Assembly: GCF_001423085.1 (NCBI RefSeq)
Contig: NZ_LMNU01000007.1
Coordinates: 82,673-146,672 of the forward strand
DNA length: 64,000 nucleotides
Origin: Methylobacterium sp. Leaf125
GTDB lineage: Bacteria > Pseudomonadota > Alphaproteobacteria > Rhizobiales > Beijerinckiaceae
Direction: 5' to 3'
The position numbers were made by a program, and so were the translations under genes. This document shows, piece by piece, positions 7,804 to 16,180 of this stretch. How positions within the stretch are numbered: the first letter of the stretch is position 1; every line of letters begins with the position of its first letter. The notes below the pieces were generated by a model. The model was not told the DNA's origin. It saw only the letters and a program-made list of their open reading frames with translations, and ran no database searches.

Positions 7804-8547
7804 GTGAGCGAGACCCTCCAGATCGTCCTGTGCCTCGCCTGCGCCGGCCTCATCTCCGGCCTGACGGGCTTCGCCTTCGCCCTGGTGGCCTCCGGCACCC
7901 TGCTGTCGATCCGGGCGCCGGTCGAGGCGACCGCCCTGGTGCTGACCTGCAGCATCCTCTCGCAGGCCCTGTCGGTGATGCGGCTGCGGACCCTGCCGCC
8001 GCGGGCGACGGCCCTGGCGATGATCGGCCCCGGACTCCTCGGGGCGCCGATCGGCATCTACCTCCTCAACGATCTCAATCCCGCCCTGATCAAGGTGCTG
8101 ATCGGGGTCTTCCTGATCCTCTACAGCGCCGGGGTGGCGCTGCTGCGCAGCGACTTCCGGGTGCCGTTCGGCAATGCCTGGAGCGACGGCGCTGTGGGCT
8201 TCCTCGGCGGTATCCTCGGTGGCATCGCCGGGCTGTCGGGCGCGCTTCCCACCGCCTGGAGCCTGGTGCGTGGCTGGGAACCGCGCATGCAGCGGGCGGT
8301 CTACCAGAGCTTCACCCTGGTCCTGCAGGTCTGGTCCCTGGCGATCCTGGCCGTGCTCAACCCGTTCCCGCCCGAGTTGCTGGGCGACCTCGCCCTCGGC
8401 CTCCCCATCGTCCTCGTCAGCGTGCTGGCCGGGCTGTCGCTGTTCGCGCAGATCGACCAGCGCCGGTTCCGCGCCCTCGTCCTGGCGCTGCTCGCGGCCA
8501 TCGGCATCACCACCACCGCCCTGGCGCTCCCAGGCCTGCTGCCCTGA
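7804..8547 (+). CDS. TauE/SafE family permease, candidate sulfite or organosulfonate exporter
   Basis: Integral membrane protein of 247 aa with about seven to eight hydrophobic segments and the Gly-rich family pattern (ISGLTGFAFALVASG near the N-terminus, GFLGGILGGIAGLSGAL in the middle). TauE/SafE proteins export sulfite, sulfoacetate or related anions in sulfonate degraders. It starts at GTG 7804, divergent from suyA, and a copy of the candidate GntR operator lies in its promoter region. I infer that it exports surplus sulfite, complementing SorAB. Import of a sulfur compound is the alternative. Confidence 0.82.
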   Translation: MSETLQIVLCLACAGLISGLTGFAFALVASGTLLSIRAPVEATALVLTCSILSQALSVMRLRTLPPRATALAMIGPGLLGAPIGIYLLNDLNPALIKVLIGVFLILYSAGVALLRSDFRVPFGNAWSDGAVGFLGGILGGIAGLSGALPTAWSLVRGWEPRMQRAVYQSFTLVLQVWSLAILAVLNPFPPELLGDLALGLPIVLVSVLAGLSLFAQIDQRRFRALVLALLAAIGITTTALALPGLLP

Positions 8548-8902
8548 GGCGCCGCCGGGCCTGGCCCCGGAGAGGGGGGAGAAGACCGAACACCAGGTTG
8601 TCGGGACGCTTGATTTCGCGCGGCGTTTCTTCAGCTCGTCGCGAGGCGTTTCTTCCTGAAGCGTTCGCGATCCCCGGGCGGTCGCCGCGAAACGATCCAG
8701 CCTCCGCCGGATGCACGGTCCGCACGCCAGGGCTTCGGCGACGGTCCATCCGCCCAAGGCTGCGCGCATCACGCAAAATTGTTGACGCCATGCGCGTTAT
8801 GCGCAGAATGATGCGATTCGATACGATCGGCTCCTGATCCAGATCGATGCACCATCTTCAAAAGCGAAAAAATTGCGCGAAACGCGCACGGAGGAAACGC
8901 GC
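8548..8902. other. Intergenic region before the acid-sugar cassette
   Basis: No gene is seen. It contains a 23-bp direct tandem duplication (8616-8638 and 8639-8661, sharing TCGCG-GGCGTTTCTTC), a promoter-like pair TTGACG (8782-8787) and AGAATG (8805-8810) at 17-bp spacing, and three TGCGC-N5-GCGCA-type dyads listed separately. Confidence 0.7.
8761..8888. promoter_or_regulatory. Three TGCGC-N5-GCGCA dyads, candidate DeoR-type operators
   Basis: Two perfect dyads TGCGC-N5-GCGCA lie at 8791-8805 and 8874-8888, and a one-mismatch copy (TGCGC-N5-ACGCA) at 8761-8775. The middle one sits in the spacer of the promoter-like TTGACG/AGAATG pair and the last one ends just before the ribosome site of the permease gene. 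This layout suits repression by the DeoR-type protein encoded at the end of the cassette. Confidence 0.65.
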
Positions 8903-9928
8903 ATGCAGATTCCGATCAAGCGGGCCATCGAGGCGGTGCCCGGCGGCATGATGGTGGTGCCGCTCCTGGCCGGCGCCCTGATCGCCACCTTCTTTCCCGG
9001 CACCCCGAAGCTGTTCGGCTCGTTCACCGGCGCGCTCTTCTCCGGCGCCCTGACGATCCTGGCGGTCTTCTACGTCTGCATGGGTGCCAGCATCGACTTC
9101 CGCGCGACGCCCTACATCATGAAGAAGGGCGGCACCCTGCTGATCGTGAAGGTCGGCATCGCCATCCTGCTCGGGCTGATCTTCGGTCAGGTCCTCGGCG
9201 AGGCGCCCGTGGCGGCCGGCATGTTCGCGGGCCTCTCCACCCTGGCGGTGGTCGCCGCCATGAACGACACCAACGGGGGCCTCTACATGGCGCTGATGGG
9301 CCAGTACGGCCGCCCTCGCGACGTCGGGGCCTACACCGTGATGTCCCTGGAGAGCGGGCCGTTCCTCACCATGGTGACCCTCGGGGTCGCCGGACTCTCG
9401 GCCTTTCCCTGGCAGACCCTGGTGGGCGCGATCCTGCCGCTCCTCGTCGGCATGATCATCGGCAACCTCGACCGGGAGATGCGCGCCTTCCTCAGCCGGG
9501 CGATTCCCGTGATGATCCCGTTCTTCGCCTTCGCCCTCGGGGCCGGCCTCGACCTGAGCAAGGTCTGGCAGGCGGGCCTGCTCGGTCTCGCCATGGGCGT
9601 CGCCGTGGTGATCGTCACCGGCATCCCGCTGTTCTTCGCCGACCGGCTCACGGGCGGGACCGGCGTCGCCGGGATCGCGGCGGCCTCGACGGCGGGCAAC
9701 GCCGCCGCCGTGCCGGCGATCGTCGCCTCGGCCAACCCGGCCTATGCCGACGCCGCCGGGCCGGCGACGATCCTGGTGGCGGCCTGCGTCGTGGTCACGG
9801 CGATCCTCGTGCCGATCGCCACCGCCTGGGCCTCCCGGCGCTTCGGCGGCGCGGCCGACGTCGAGACCGAAAGCGAGGCCGGGAGCCCGGAGGTCGCGGC
9901 GCCCGCGCCGCCCGTCGCCGGCCGCTGA
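8903..9928 (+). CDS. KdgT-type permease, acid-sugar uptake
   Basis: 2-keto-3-deoxygluconate permease family protein of 341 aa with about ten transmembrane segments. The conserved block [19 protein letters not shown] and the preceding Gly-rich helix are characteristic. It starts at ATG 8903 with GGAGG 8 bases upstream and is followed after one base by a DUF1537 kinase gene and then pdxA2. In this context it probably imports a four-carbon acid sugar such as D-threonate or D-erythronate instead of ketodeoxygluconate. The C-terminal tail (from about residue 315) is Ala/Pro/Glu-rich and variable. Confidence 0.85.
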   Translation: MQIPIKRAIEAVPGGMMVVPLLAGALIATFFPGTPKLFGSFTGALFSGALTILAVFYVCMGASIDFRATPYIMKKGGTLLIVKVGIAILLGLIFGQVLGEAPVAAGMFAGLSTLAVVAAMNDTNGGLYMALMGQYGRPRDVGAYTVMSLESGPFLTMVTLGVAGLSAFPWQTLVGAILPLLVGMIIGNLDREMRAFLSRAIPVMIPFFAFALGAGLDLSKVWQAGLLGLAMGVAVVIVTGIPLFFADRLTGGTGVAGIAAASTAGNAAAVPAIVASANPAYADAAGPATILVAACVVVTAILVPIATAWASRRFGGAADVETESEAGSPEVAAPAPPVAGR

Positions 9929-9929
9929 C

Positions 9930-11195
9930 ATGACCGCCGCCGATTCAGCCCACCGCTGGCTCATCCTGGCCGACGACCTGACGGGGGCGGCCGATTGCGC
10001 CATCGCCTTCGGGCGACACGGCCTCGACGCGGCGGTGACCTGGGGGGACGCCGCGGGCGTCGCCGACCGGGACCTCGCGGTGCTGGCCTACGATGCCGAC
10101 AGCCGCGGCCTGTCCGGGGAAGCGGCGGCGGCGCGGCACGCCGACCTGCTGGGACGCTGGCTCGAACCGGACCGGGTCCTGTTCAAGAAGATCGATTCGA
10201 CCCTCCGGGGCCAGCCCGCCGCCGAGACCGCCGCCACCATGGCGGTCCTGGCAGCCCGGACCGGCTCCGCCTTCGGGATCTGCGCCCCGGCCTTCCCGGC
10301 CACCGGCCGGACCACCCTGGAGGGCCGGGTCCGGGTGGACGGCCGCCCCCTCGAGGCGGCGGAGGTCTGGCGCCGCGACCACACCTACGCGAGTGCCGAC
10401 CTCGGGGCCGTCCTCGCCAGCGCCGGGATCCGCAGCGAGACGGTGCCGCTGGCGGCCGTCCGCGGACCCGGCCTCGCCGCCGACCTCGCCCGGATCGCCG
10501 CCGCAGGGCCGGCCGTCGCGGTCTGCGATGCCGAGACCGAGGCCGACCTCGGCCGGATCGCGGCGGCGGGCTTGTCCGTGGCGCCGGCCCCGTTCTTCAT
10601 CGGCAGCGCGGGCCTCGCACATGCGCTCGCCGGCCTCCCGACGGCGCCGGCGATCCCGCCCCGGTCGCACCCGCCGAGCCGCTTCGGCAGCCTGATCGTG
10701 GTCGGCTCGCTGGCGGCCGCCAGCCGCGCGGCCGCCCGCAGGCTTGCCGGATGCGACGGCGTCACCCACCTGCCGGTGGACCCCGAGACGCTGCTCGACG
10801 ACGGCCCGAACCGGGCCGCCTTCGCCGGCCGCGTCGCCGCCATCCTCGAGGCCGGCGGCGACGCCCTGGTGGAGATCACCACCGCGGGCGAGCCCGACAT
10901 GGCCCTCGGCCCGCGCCTGGCCCGGAGCCTCGCCGAGGCCCTCGACCCGGTGGCGGGCCGGATCGGGGCCGTGGCGGCCACCGGGGGCGAGACCGCCGCG
11001 GCGCTGCTGGCGCGCCTCGGCGTCGACGGCATCCGCCTCGTCGACGAGATCGAGCCGGGGGTCTCCCTCGGCCTGACCCTGGGACGGCTCACCGTGCCGG
11101 TCGCCACCAAGGCCGGCGCCTTCGGCGACGCCGACTCCCTCATCCGCATTCGCGCGCGCCTGCGCGTCGCCCGAACCGAAGGACGCTTCTCATGA
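9930..11195 (+). CDS. Four-carbon acid sugar kinase (DUF1537 family, DtnK-like)
   Basis: Kinase of 421 aa from the DUF1537 family, whose members phosphorylate four-carbon acid sugars such as D-threonate. The N-terminal domain starts with ADDLTGAADCAIAFG and contains KKIDSTLRG; the C-terminal nucleotide-binding domain contains ATGGETAAALL and LVDEIEPGVSLG. It starts one base after the permease stop and its TGA overlaps the pdxA2 ATG (ATGA), indicating coupled translation. The pairing with PdxA2 points to D-threonate 4-phosphate formation. No separate epimerase or isomerase gene of the erythronate route is seen. Confidence 0.88.
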   Translation: MTAADSAHRWLILADDLTGAADCAIAFGRHGLDAAVTWGDAAGVADRDLAVLAYDADSRGLSGEAAAARHADLLGRWLEPDRVLFKKIDSTLRGQPAAETAATMAVLAARTGSAFGICAPAFPATGRTTLEGRVRVDGRPLEAAEVWRRDHTYASADLGAVLASAGIRSETVPLAAVRGPGLAADLARIAAAGPAVAVCDAETEADLGRIAAAGLSVAPAPFFIGSAGLAHALAGLPTAPAIPPRSHPPSRFGSLIVVGSLAAASRAAARRLAGCDGVTHLPVDPETLLDDGPNRAAFAGRVAAILEAGGDALVEITTAGEPDMALGPRLARSLAEALDPVAGRIGAVAATGGETAAALLARLGVDGIRLVDEIEPGVSLGLTLGRLTVPVATKAGAFGDADSLIRIRARLRVARTEGRFS

Positions 11196-12208
11196 CCGGC
11201 CCCAGCTCCACCCGCCCGACCCTGGCGATCACCATGGGCGATCCCGCCGGCATCGGGCCGGAGATCATCATGAAGGCCCTGGCCCATGCCGACGTCCAGG
11301 CGACGTGCCGGCCCCTGGTCATCGGCGACGCCGAGCGCCTGCGGCAGGCCGGGCGGATCGTCGGTTCCGGCCTGACGGTCGATTCCCTGTCCGCGGCCGG
11401 GGAGGCGGACTTCGACGGCGGCGCGGTGCAGTGCCTCGACCTCAAGGTCGTGCCGGCCGACCTGCCGTTCGGGCAAGTCTCGCCGGTCGCCGGGGAGGCG
11501 GCCTATCGCTACATCGAGAAGGCCGTGGCGGTGGTGCAGGCCGGGCAGGCCCAGGGCATCTGCACGGCCCCCCTGTCGAAGGAGGCGCTCCACGCCGCCG
11601 GTCACAAGTTCCCCGGCCACACCGAGCTTCTCGCCCATCTCACGGGCACACCGGAGGTCTCGATGATGCTGGTCTCGCCCAAGCTGCGGGTGATCCACGT
11701 CACAACCCATATCGGCCTCATCGACGCCATCGCGAAGATCGAGCCCGGCCTCGTCGAGCGCGTCATCGCCCGCGGCCACGCCGTCCTGGTGAAGGCGGGC
11801 ATCGCCGATCCGAAGATCGGCGTCTGCGCCATCAATCCCCATGCGGGCGAGAACGGCCTGTTCGGGCGCGGCGAGGAGGCGGAGAAGATCACCCCGGCCA
11901 TCGCGGCCTGCCAAGCGAAGGGCTGGGACGTGCGCGGGCCGCTGCCCGCCGACACGCTGTTCTTCCTGGCCGGGCGCGGCGACTACGACATGGTGGTGGC
12001 CATGTACCACGATCAGGGACACGGCCCGATCAAGGTCCTGGGGCTCGAGGCGGGGGTGAACATCACCGTGGGCCTGCCGGTGATTCGCACCTCCGTCGAC
12101 CACGGCACGGCCTTCGACATCGCCGGCAAGGGGATCGCGGACGAGCGCAGCCTGATCGAGGCCCTGCGCCAGGCGGTCGACCTGGCGCCGAAATCGATCG
12201 CCGCCTGA
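11192..12208 (+). CDS. pdxA2: 4-phospho-D-threonate dehydrogenase-like PdxA2
   Basis: PdxA superfamily dehydrogenase of 338 aa. Metal-ligand regions are visible: GHTELLAHLTG, INPHAGENGLFG and MYHDQGHGPIK, and the N-terminus MGDPAGIGPEI is the standard family start. Classical PdxA makes vitamin B6, but PdxA2 copies in DUF1537 operons oxidise 4-phospho-D-threonate or -erythronate and decarboxylate it to dihydroxyacetone phosphate. Its overlap with the kinase gene and the DeoR regulator downstream support the catabolic role. Confidence 0.88.
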   Translation: MTGPSSTRPTLAITMGDPAGIGPEIIMKALAHADVQATCRPLVIGDAERLRQAGRIVGSGLTVDSLSAAGEADFDGGAVQCLDLKVVPADLPFGQVSPVAGEAAYRYIEKAVAVVQAGQAQGICTAPLSKEALHAAGHKFPGHTELLAHLTGTPEVSMMLVSPKLRVIHVTTHIGLIDAIAKIEPGLVERVIARGHAVLVKAGIADPKIGVCAINPHAGENGLFGRGEEAEKITPAIAACQAKGWDVRGPLPADTLFFLAGRGDYDMVVAMYHDQGHGPIKVLGLEAGVNITVGLPVIRTSVDHGTAFDIAGKGIADERSLIEALRQAVDLAPKSIAA

Positions 12209-12315
12209 CACCGCGTCCCGCCCGCGCCGCGGCCGCCGACCCGGGTGAAACGCCCTGGCCAGCGGCCGCGACCTCGGCCATGACGAGGGACCGAAGCCGG
12301 GAGAGCCACGAACCC

Positions 12316-13089
12316 ATGTCGATGCGCAGCCAGGAGCGTCGGGCGTTGCTGCTGGAGGCGCTGAGCGTCGGCGAGATCGACGTCGACGATGTCGCGGCCC
12401 GCCTGAAGGTCTCCGCCTCGACGGTCCGGCGCGACCTCCAGCACCTCTCCGCCACCCGGGCGGTACGTCGGACCTATGGCGGGGCGATCCTGACGCGCCA
12501 CCCGCCCGAGACCACCCTGACCGAGCGGCTCGCGGTGAACGGCGCCGAGAAGCGGGCGATCGCCCGCGCCGCCCTCGACCTCGTGGCGGACGGGGACACG
12601 CTGATCCTCGATGCCGGCTCGACGGTGGCGGCCTTCGGCCAGCTCCTCGCCAAGCGGCGGCTGCGGATCATCACCAACAACCTCGCGCTGCTGCCCTTCC
12701 TGGCCGAGGCCCCGGAGCTCGACCTCGTCGTGCTCGGGGGGGCCCTGCGGGCCACCAGCATGAGCACCGTCGGCCCCCTCGCCATCGAGGCCCTGCGCCT
12801 GATGACGGCGGACCGGGCGATCGTCAGCGCCGACGGCGTCGTGGCCGGGCGCGGCCTGTGCGAGGCGAGCCTCGATCAGGTCGCCCTCAAGTCCCTGATG
12901 ATGCGCCAGGCGCGCGAGGTGATCGTGCTGGCCAATGCGGGCAAGCTCGGCCGCGCCGAGCAGACCGCCTGGGCCCCCCTTCCGCGCGACTGGACCCTGG
13001 TGACGGATTCGGCCGAGCCACGCGAGCAGCTGCGGCGCCTGGCCGAGGCCGGCGCCCGGATCCACGTGGCGACCGACCGGGACGCTTGA
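12316..13089 (+). CDS. DeoR-family repressor of the acid-sugar cassette
   Basis: DeoR/GlpR-type regulator of 257 aa: helix-turn-helix at about residues 6-57 (VDDVAARLKVSASTVRRDL), then the sugar-phosphate sensing domain (GDTLILDAGSTVAAFGQLL, and later SADGVVAGRGLCEAS). It follows pdxA2 after 107 bases on the same strand, so it probably responds to a phosphorylated acid sugar and controls the upstream genes. The repeated TGCGC-N5-GCGCA dyads before the permease are candidate binding sites. ATG 12316 with GGGAGAG 11 bases upstream is preferred over ATG 12322. Confidence 0.85.
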   Translation: MSMRSQERRALLLEALSVGEIDVDDVAARLKVSASTVRRDLQHLSATRAVRRTYGGAILTRHPPETTLTERLAVNGAEKRAIARAALDLVADGDTLILDAGSTVAAFGQLLAKRRLRIITNNLALLPFLAEAPELDLVVLGGALRATSMSTVGPLAIEALRLMTADRAIVSADGVVAGRGLCEASLDQVALKSLMMRQAREVIVLANAGKLGRAEQTAWAPLPRDWTLVTDSAEPREQLRRLAEAGARIHVATDRDA

Positions 13090-13161
13090 GGCGCGCACCG
13101 GCTACCGCCGGACCATCCGCCCGGGCTAGGATCGCCCGCTCCTGAGCCGGAGGCCGGACCC

Positions 13162-13644
13162 GTGCGGCGACGCCTGATGAAGTTCCTCCACACGATGGGC
13201 TCGACCGGCCTGCTGGGCGCGATGGCGGCCCTCGTCGTCATGCTCGGCGTGGCGCCGCCGCCGAGCGCCCTCGACGGCTACGCCGCGGCGCGGGCCGCCA
13301 TGGGGGCGGTTGCCACCTGGATCGTCCTGCCGAGCCTGGCGCTGACCCTAGTCTCCGGCCTGCTGGCCATGACCCTGAACCGCGGCTTCCTCAACGCGGG
13401 CTGGGCCTGGCTGAAGCTCGCCACCGGCGTGCTGATGTTCGAGGGCGTGCTCGTCTACGTGCAGGGACCGATGCGCCAGGAGGCGGAGCAGAGCGCCCTG
13501 GCGCTGGCGGGACGGGTCGATCCCGCCACCCTGGCGGCCACCCTCGGGCCGGAGCGCAACACGCTCTGGGTGTTGCTGGCGGTGGCCACCGCGAACGTCG
13601 TCCTCGGCATCTGGCGGCCGCGTCTCCTGCGCCTGCCCCGCTAG
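13162..13644 (+). CDS. Small integral membrane protein, unknown function
   Basis: Protein of 160 aa with four predicted membrane segments (about residues 10-30, 48-72, 84-104 and 136-154) separated by short loops. The layout resembles DUF2269-like membrane proteins but I cannot name a function. GTG 13162 is chosen because GGAGG lies 8 bases before it; ATG 13177 is in frame but has no such site. It stands alone between the acid-sugar cassette and the oxalate antiporter. Confidence 0.75.
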   Translation: MRRRLMKFLHTMGSTGLLGAMAALVVMLGVAPPPSALDGYAAARAAMGAVATWIVLPSLALTLVSGLLAMTLNRGFLNAGWAWLKLATGVLMFEGVLVYVQGPMRQEAEQSALALAGRVDPATLAATLGPERNTLWVLLAVATANVVLGIWRPRLLRLPR

Positions 13645-14130
13645 GGGATCGCGGCCGGGCCACGACCCGATCCTGGCGCCCCGCTGGCAAGCGCGTCGGA
13701 CCGCGCGGCTTCCAAGTGCTCCTCCGAGTTTCGCGCCAAGTGCCCGCCGAGTGTCCCGCCGAATGTCCCGCGAAGGCTTTCCCGGAGCCTGTCCTGGTAA
13801 AAGCCGCGGTCACGCCAGTCACAGGACAGCATTGCGATCCGGCACCAGCGATCATCGGCCGGCGAGCCGCGTTGTGATCCGACATCGACCAGGTCAGGAC
13901 TGGGTCCAAGCCCGTAAACGCGCCCGGCAATGGGTTTAATCCCGAAAAATCGCGACCCGTTGTAGAATTATTCTGCTTGCACGGGTTCGTGGCATACCAA
14001 ATAATGCAAGTGCGCTGCCCGGCAAGTGAACCACAGGATTCGCCTCAGGCGTGCGGGCCGCATTCCAGCATTCCGACCGGGATATTCAGCACTGACTGCC
14101 CGGCCTTAAGCAAAACGAGGAACTCAGCTC
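13645..14130. other. 486-bp intergenic region upstream of oxlT
   Basis: No credible gene. At 13712-13775 there is a degenerate tandem array built on CCAAGTGC-CC-CCGAGTGTCCCGC units. The stretch 13940-14030 is more AT-rich (AGAATTATTCTGC, AATAATGCAAG) and probably holds the oxlT promoter; AGAATTATTCT (13966-13976) is a perfect inverted repeat around one base. Confidence 0.6.
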
Positions 14131-15429
14131 ATGGCGATGACGGCTGCCGCGCCCCCTATGACGAAACCTTCCGTCAATCGATGGTTGCAACTGATCCTCG
14201 GCGTGGCCTGCATGGTCGCGGCCGCGAATATACAATATGCCTGGACACTCTTCGTTCCGGAGATCCAGAAGACCTTCGGCTGGGATCGCGCGGCGATCCA
14301 GGTCGCCTTCACGATCTTCGTCGTGGTCCAGACCTGGCTGACCCCGATCGAGGGCTACTTCATCGACAAGTACGGCCCGAGCCGCGTGGTGCTGTTCGGC
14401 GGCCTGATGACCGGCCTCGCCTGGGTGATCAACTCCTACGCCACCTCGCTTACCGGCTTCTATGCCGGATCGGTGGCGGGCGGCATCGGCGTCGGCTGCG
14501 TCTACGCCACCTGCATCAACAACGCCCTCAAGTGGTTCCCGGACAAGCGCGGCCTCGCGGTCGGCCTCACGGCGGGCGGCTACGGCGCGGGCTCGGCCCT
14601 GACGATCATCCCGATCGCCAACATGATCTCGCAGGGCAGCTACGCCCAGGCGTTCTTCATCTTCGGGCTGATCCAGGGCGGCATCATCATGCTGGCGGCC
14701 CTCGGCCTGCGCGCGCCGGCCAAGGACGAGGTCATCTTCTCCACCAAGGTGCTGCAGACCCGGCGCGACTACACCCTGCGGGAGGCCCTGCGCACGCCGG
14801 TCTTCTGGGTGATGCTGCTGATGTTCACCTGCACGGTGACGGGCGGCCTGATGGCGGTGGCCCAGCTCGGCGTCATCGCGCAGGACCTCGGCGTGAAGGA
14901 ATTCCAGGTCAACCTGTACTTCTTCGCCATGGCCGCGCTGCCCTTCGCGCTGATGCTCGACCGGATCATGAACGGCATCTCGCGCCCGCTCTTCGGCTAC
15001 GTCTCCGACCGCATCGGCCGCGAGAAGACGATGTTCATCGCCTTCACCATGGAAGGCCTCGGCATCGTCGCGCTGGGCTATTTCGGCACCAACCCGTGGG
15101 CCTTCGTCATCCTCTCGGGCATCGTGTTCTTGGCCTGGGGCGAGGTCTACTCGCTGTTCAGCGCCACCGCCGCCGATACCTTCGGCTCCAAGCACATCGG
15201 CAAGATCTACGGCGTGCTCTACTGCGCCAAGGGCTTCGCCGCTTTGTTCGTGCCGGTGGGCAACCTGCTGATGCAGGCGACCGGGACCTGGGCGACGGTG
15301 CTCTACACCGTGGCGGTGATGGACCTCATCGCGGCCTTCCTCGCCATCGCCGTGCTGCGGCCGATGCTGAAGCGTCACCACGCCGCGCAGGGCGTCGCCC
15401 AGCCGGCCGGGGTTCTGGCCCACGCCTGA
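14131..15429 (+). CDS. oxlT: Oxalate:formate antiporter, major facilitator family
   Basis: MFS carrier of 432 aa with twelve predicted membrane segments. Sequence in the N-terminal half (AAANIQYAWTLFVPEIQKTF, then GVGCVYATCINNALKWFPDKRG) is typical of the OxlT group that swaps external oxalate for internal formate. Methylobacterium species that grow on oxalate carry several such genes. Start ATG 14131 follows GAGGAACT. Two strong GC hairpins lie just downstream, then a 65-aa membrane protein gene. No oxalyl-CoA decarboxylase or formyl-CoA transferase gene is in the window. Confidence 0.85.
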   Translation: MAMTAAAPPMTKPSVNRWLQLILGVACMVAAANIQYAWTLFVPEIQKTFGWDRAAIQVAFTIFVVVQTWLTPIEGYFIDKYGPSRVVLFGGLMTGLAWVINSYATSLTGFYAGSVAGGIGVGCVYATCINNALKWFPDKRGLAVGLTAGGYGAGSALTIIPIANMISQGSYAQAFFIFGLIQGGIIMLAALGLRAPAKDEVIFSTKVLQTRRDYTLREALRTPVFWVMLLMFTCTVTGGLMAVAQLGVIAQDLGVKEFQVNLYFFAMAALPFALMLDRIMNGISRPLFGYVSDRIGREKTMFIAFTMEGLGIVALGYFGTNPWAFVILSGIVFLAWGEVYSLFSATAADTFGSKHIGKIYGVLYCAKGFAALFVPVGNLLMQATGTWATVLYTVAVMDLIAAFLAIAVLRPMLKRHHAAQGVAQPAGVLAHA

Positions 15430-15440
15430 CCCGGCCCGCA

Positions 15441-15493
15441 CCCCGGCCCTCGGGCCGGGGCCACTCTCGCGAGCCGGGCCCAGAGCCCGGCTC
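15441..15493. terminator. Two tandem GC hairpins between oxlT and the next small gene
   Basis: Hairpin one has perfect 9-bp arms (CCCCGGCCC/GGGCCGGGG, 15441-15460); hairpin two also has perfect 9-bp arms (GAGCCGGGC/GCCCGGCTC, 15471-15493). No T-run follows, so they may stabilise oxlT mRNA or attenuate read-through into the small downstream gene. Confidence 0.6.
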
Positions 15494-15573
15494 GAAGCCA
15501 TCCGCGCTCCCTGCGATCCCCGGCGGTATCAATCAGCCTTCCAACCGGCCAAGGCTTCGAAGAAGGTGACGAG

Positions 15574-15771
15574 ATGGTCCTCTCCGTCCTCCTCGCACTG
15601 GTGAGCATCCCCTTCGCGTTCGTCGTGCTGCAGACCGCCGACTTCAATCGCGACGTCTTCACCGTGCTGTACGTGTCCTCTCTCGGCCTGGTCCTCTCGG
15701 CCATCCTGCTAGTCGGCGGCTATTACCTGCTGCCCCTGCCGCCGATCGTCCCCGAGCCGGTGCATCGCTAG
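15574..15771 (+). CDS. Small two-helix membrane protein downstream of oxlT
   Basis: 65 aa with two hydrophobic helices (about residues 2-20 and 32-53) joined by a short polar loop, and a Pro-rich tail. The start is ATG 15574 behind GAAGGTGACGAG. It follows oxlT on the same strand and might be an accessory subunit of the transporter; that is inference from position and size only. I do not recognise a named family. Confidence 0.7.
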   Translation: MVLSVLLALVSIPFAFVVLQTADFNRDVFTVLYVSSLGLVLSAILLVGGYYLLPLPPIVPEPVHR

Positions 15772-15929
15772 CCGCGGCTTCGGCGTCGCAGGATCGACGG
15801 GCAGCGCCTGTCCGTCATCCCGGCCGGCGAGCCCGGCCCCAGCCGCATGACCGCCTTGCGGCCCGTGGCATACCAAGGCCCGTTGTGCAGTGCGATAACG
15901 TTCCGTCGCACCGCACCCGGGATCCCACG

Positions 15930-16097
15930 ATGCTCTCCCTGTTCGTTCTCGGCCTGGCGGCCGTCGCCATCGGCCCGATGCTGGCCCTGCTGATCGACGA
16001 GGAGGCCACGGGATCGTCGGTCGCCGACACGGGCTCCGCCGGCATGTTCGTGACGCTCAACGACAACGCCCTGCAGACGACCCGTCGCGCCGCCTGA
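15930..16097 (+). CDS. Short ORF with one membrane helix, hypothetical
   Basis: 55 codons from ATG 15930 with one strong hydrophobic helix at residues 2-20 (LSLFVLGLAAVAIGPMLALL) and a polar tail. The ribosome site (CGGGA) is weak. It could be a real small membrane protein; there is no homology evidence that I can see. Confidence 0.4.
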   Translation: MLSLFVLGLAAVAIGPMLALLIDEEATGSSVADTGSAGMFVTLNDNALQTTRRAA

Positions 16098-16180
16098 TCG
16101 CGGCGCGTCCACCCGACGTTTCGACCCGCCCGGCGTCCGACGCGGCGGGTGTTTTCATGCCGCGCCGTGAGCGGACGGCG

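Noticed and set aside
13645..14130. Possible CRISPR-like repeats upstream of oxlT
   Set aside because: Units are short, degenerate and directly adjacent, without spacers; they fit slippage arrays instead.
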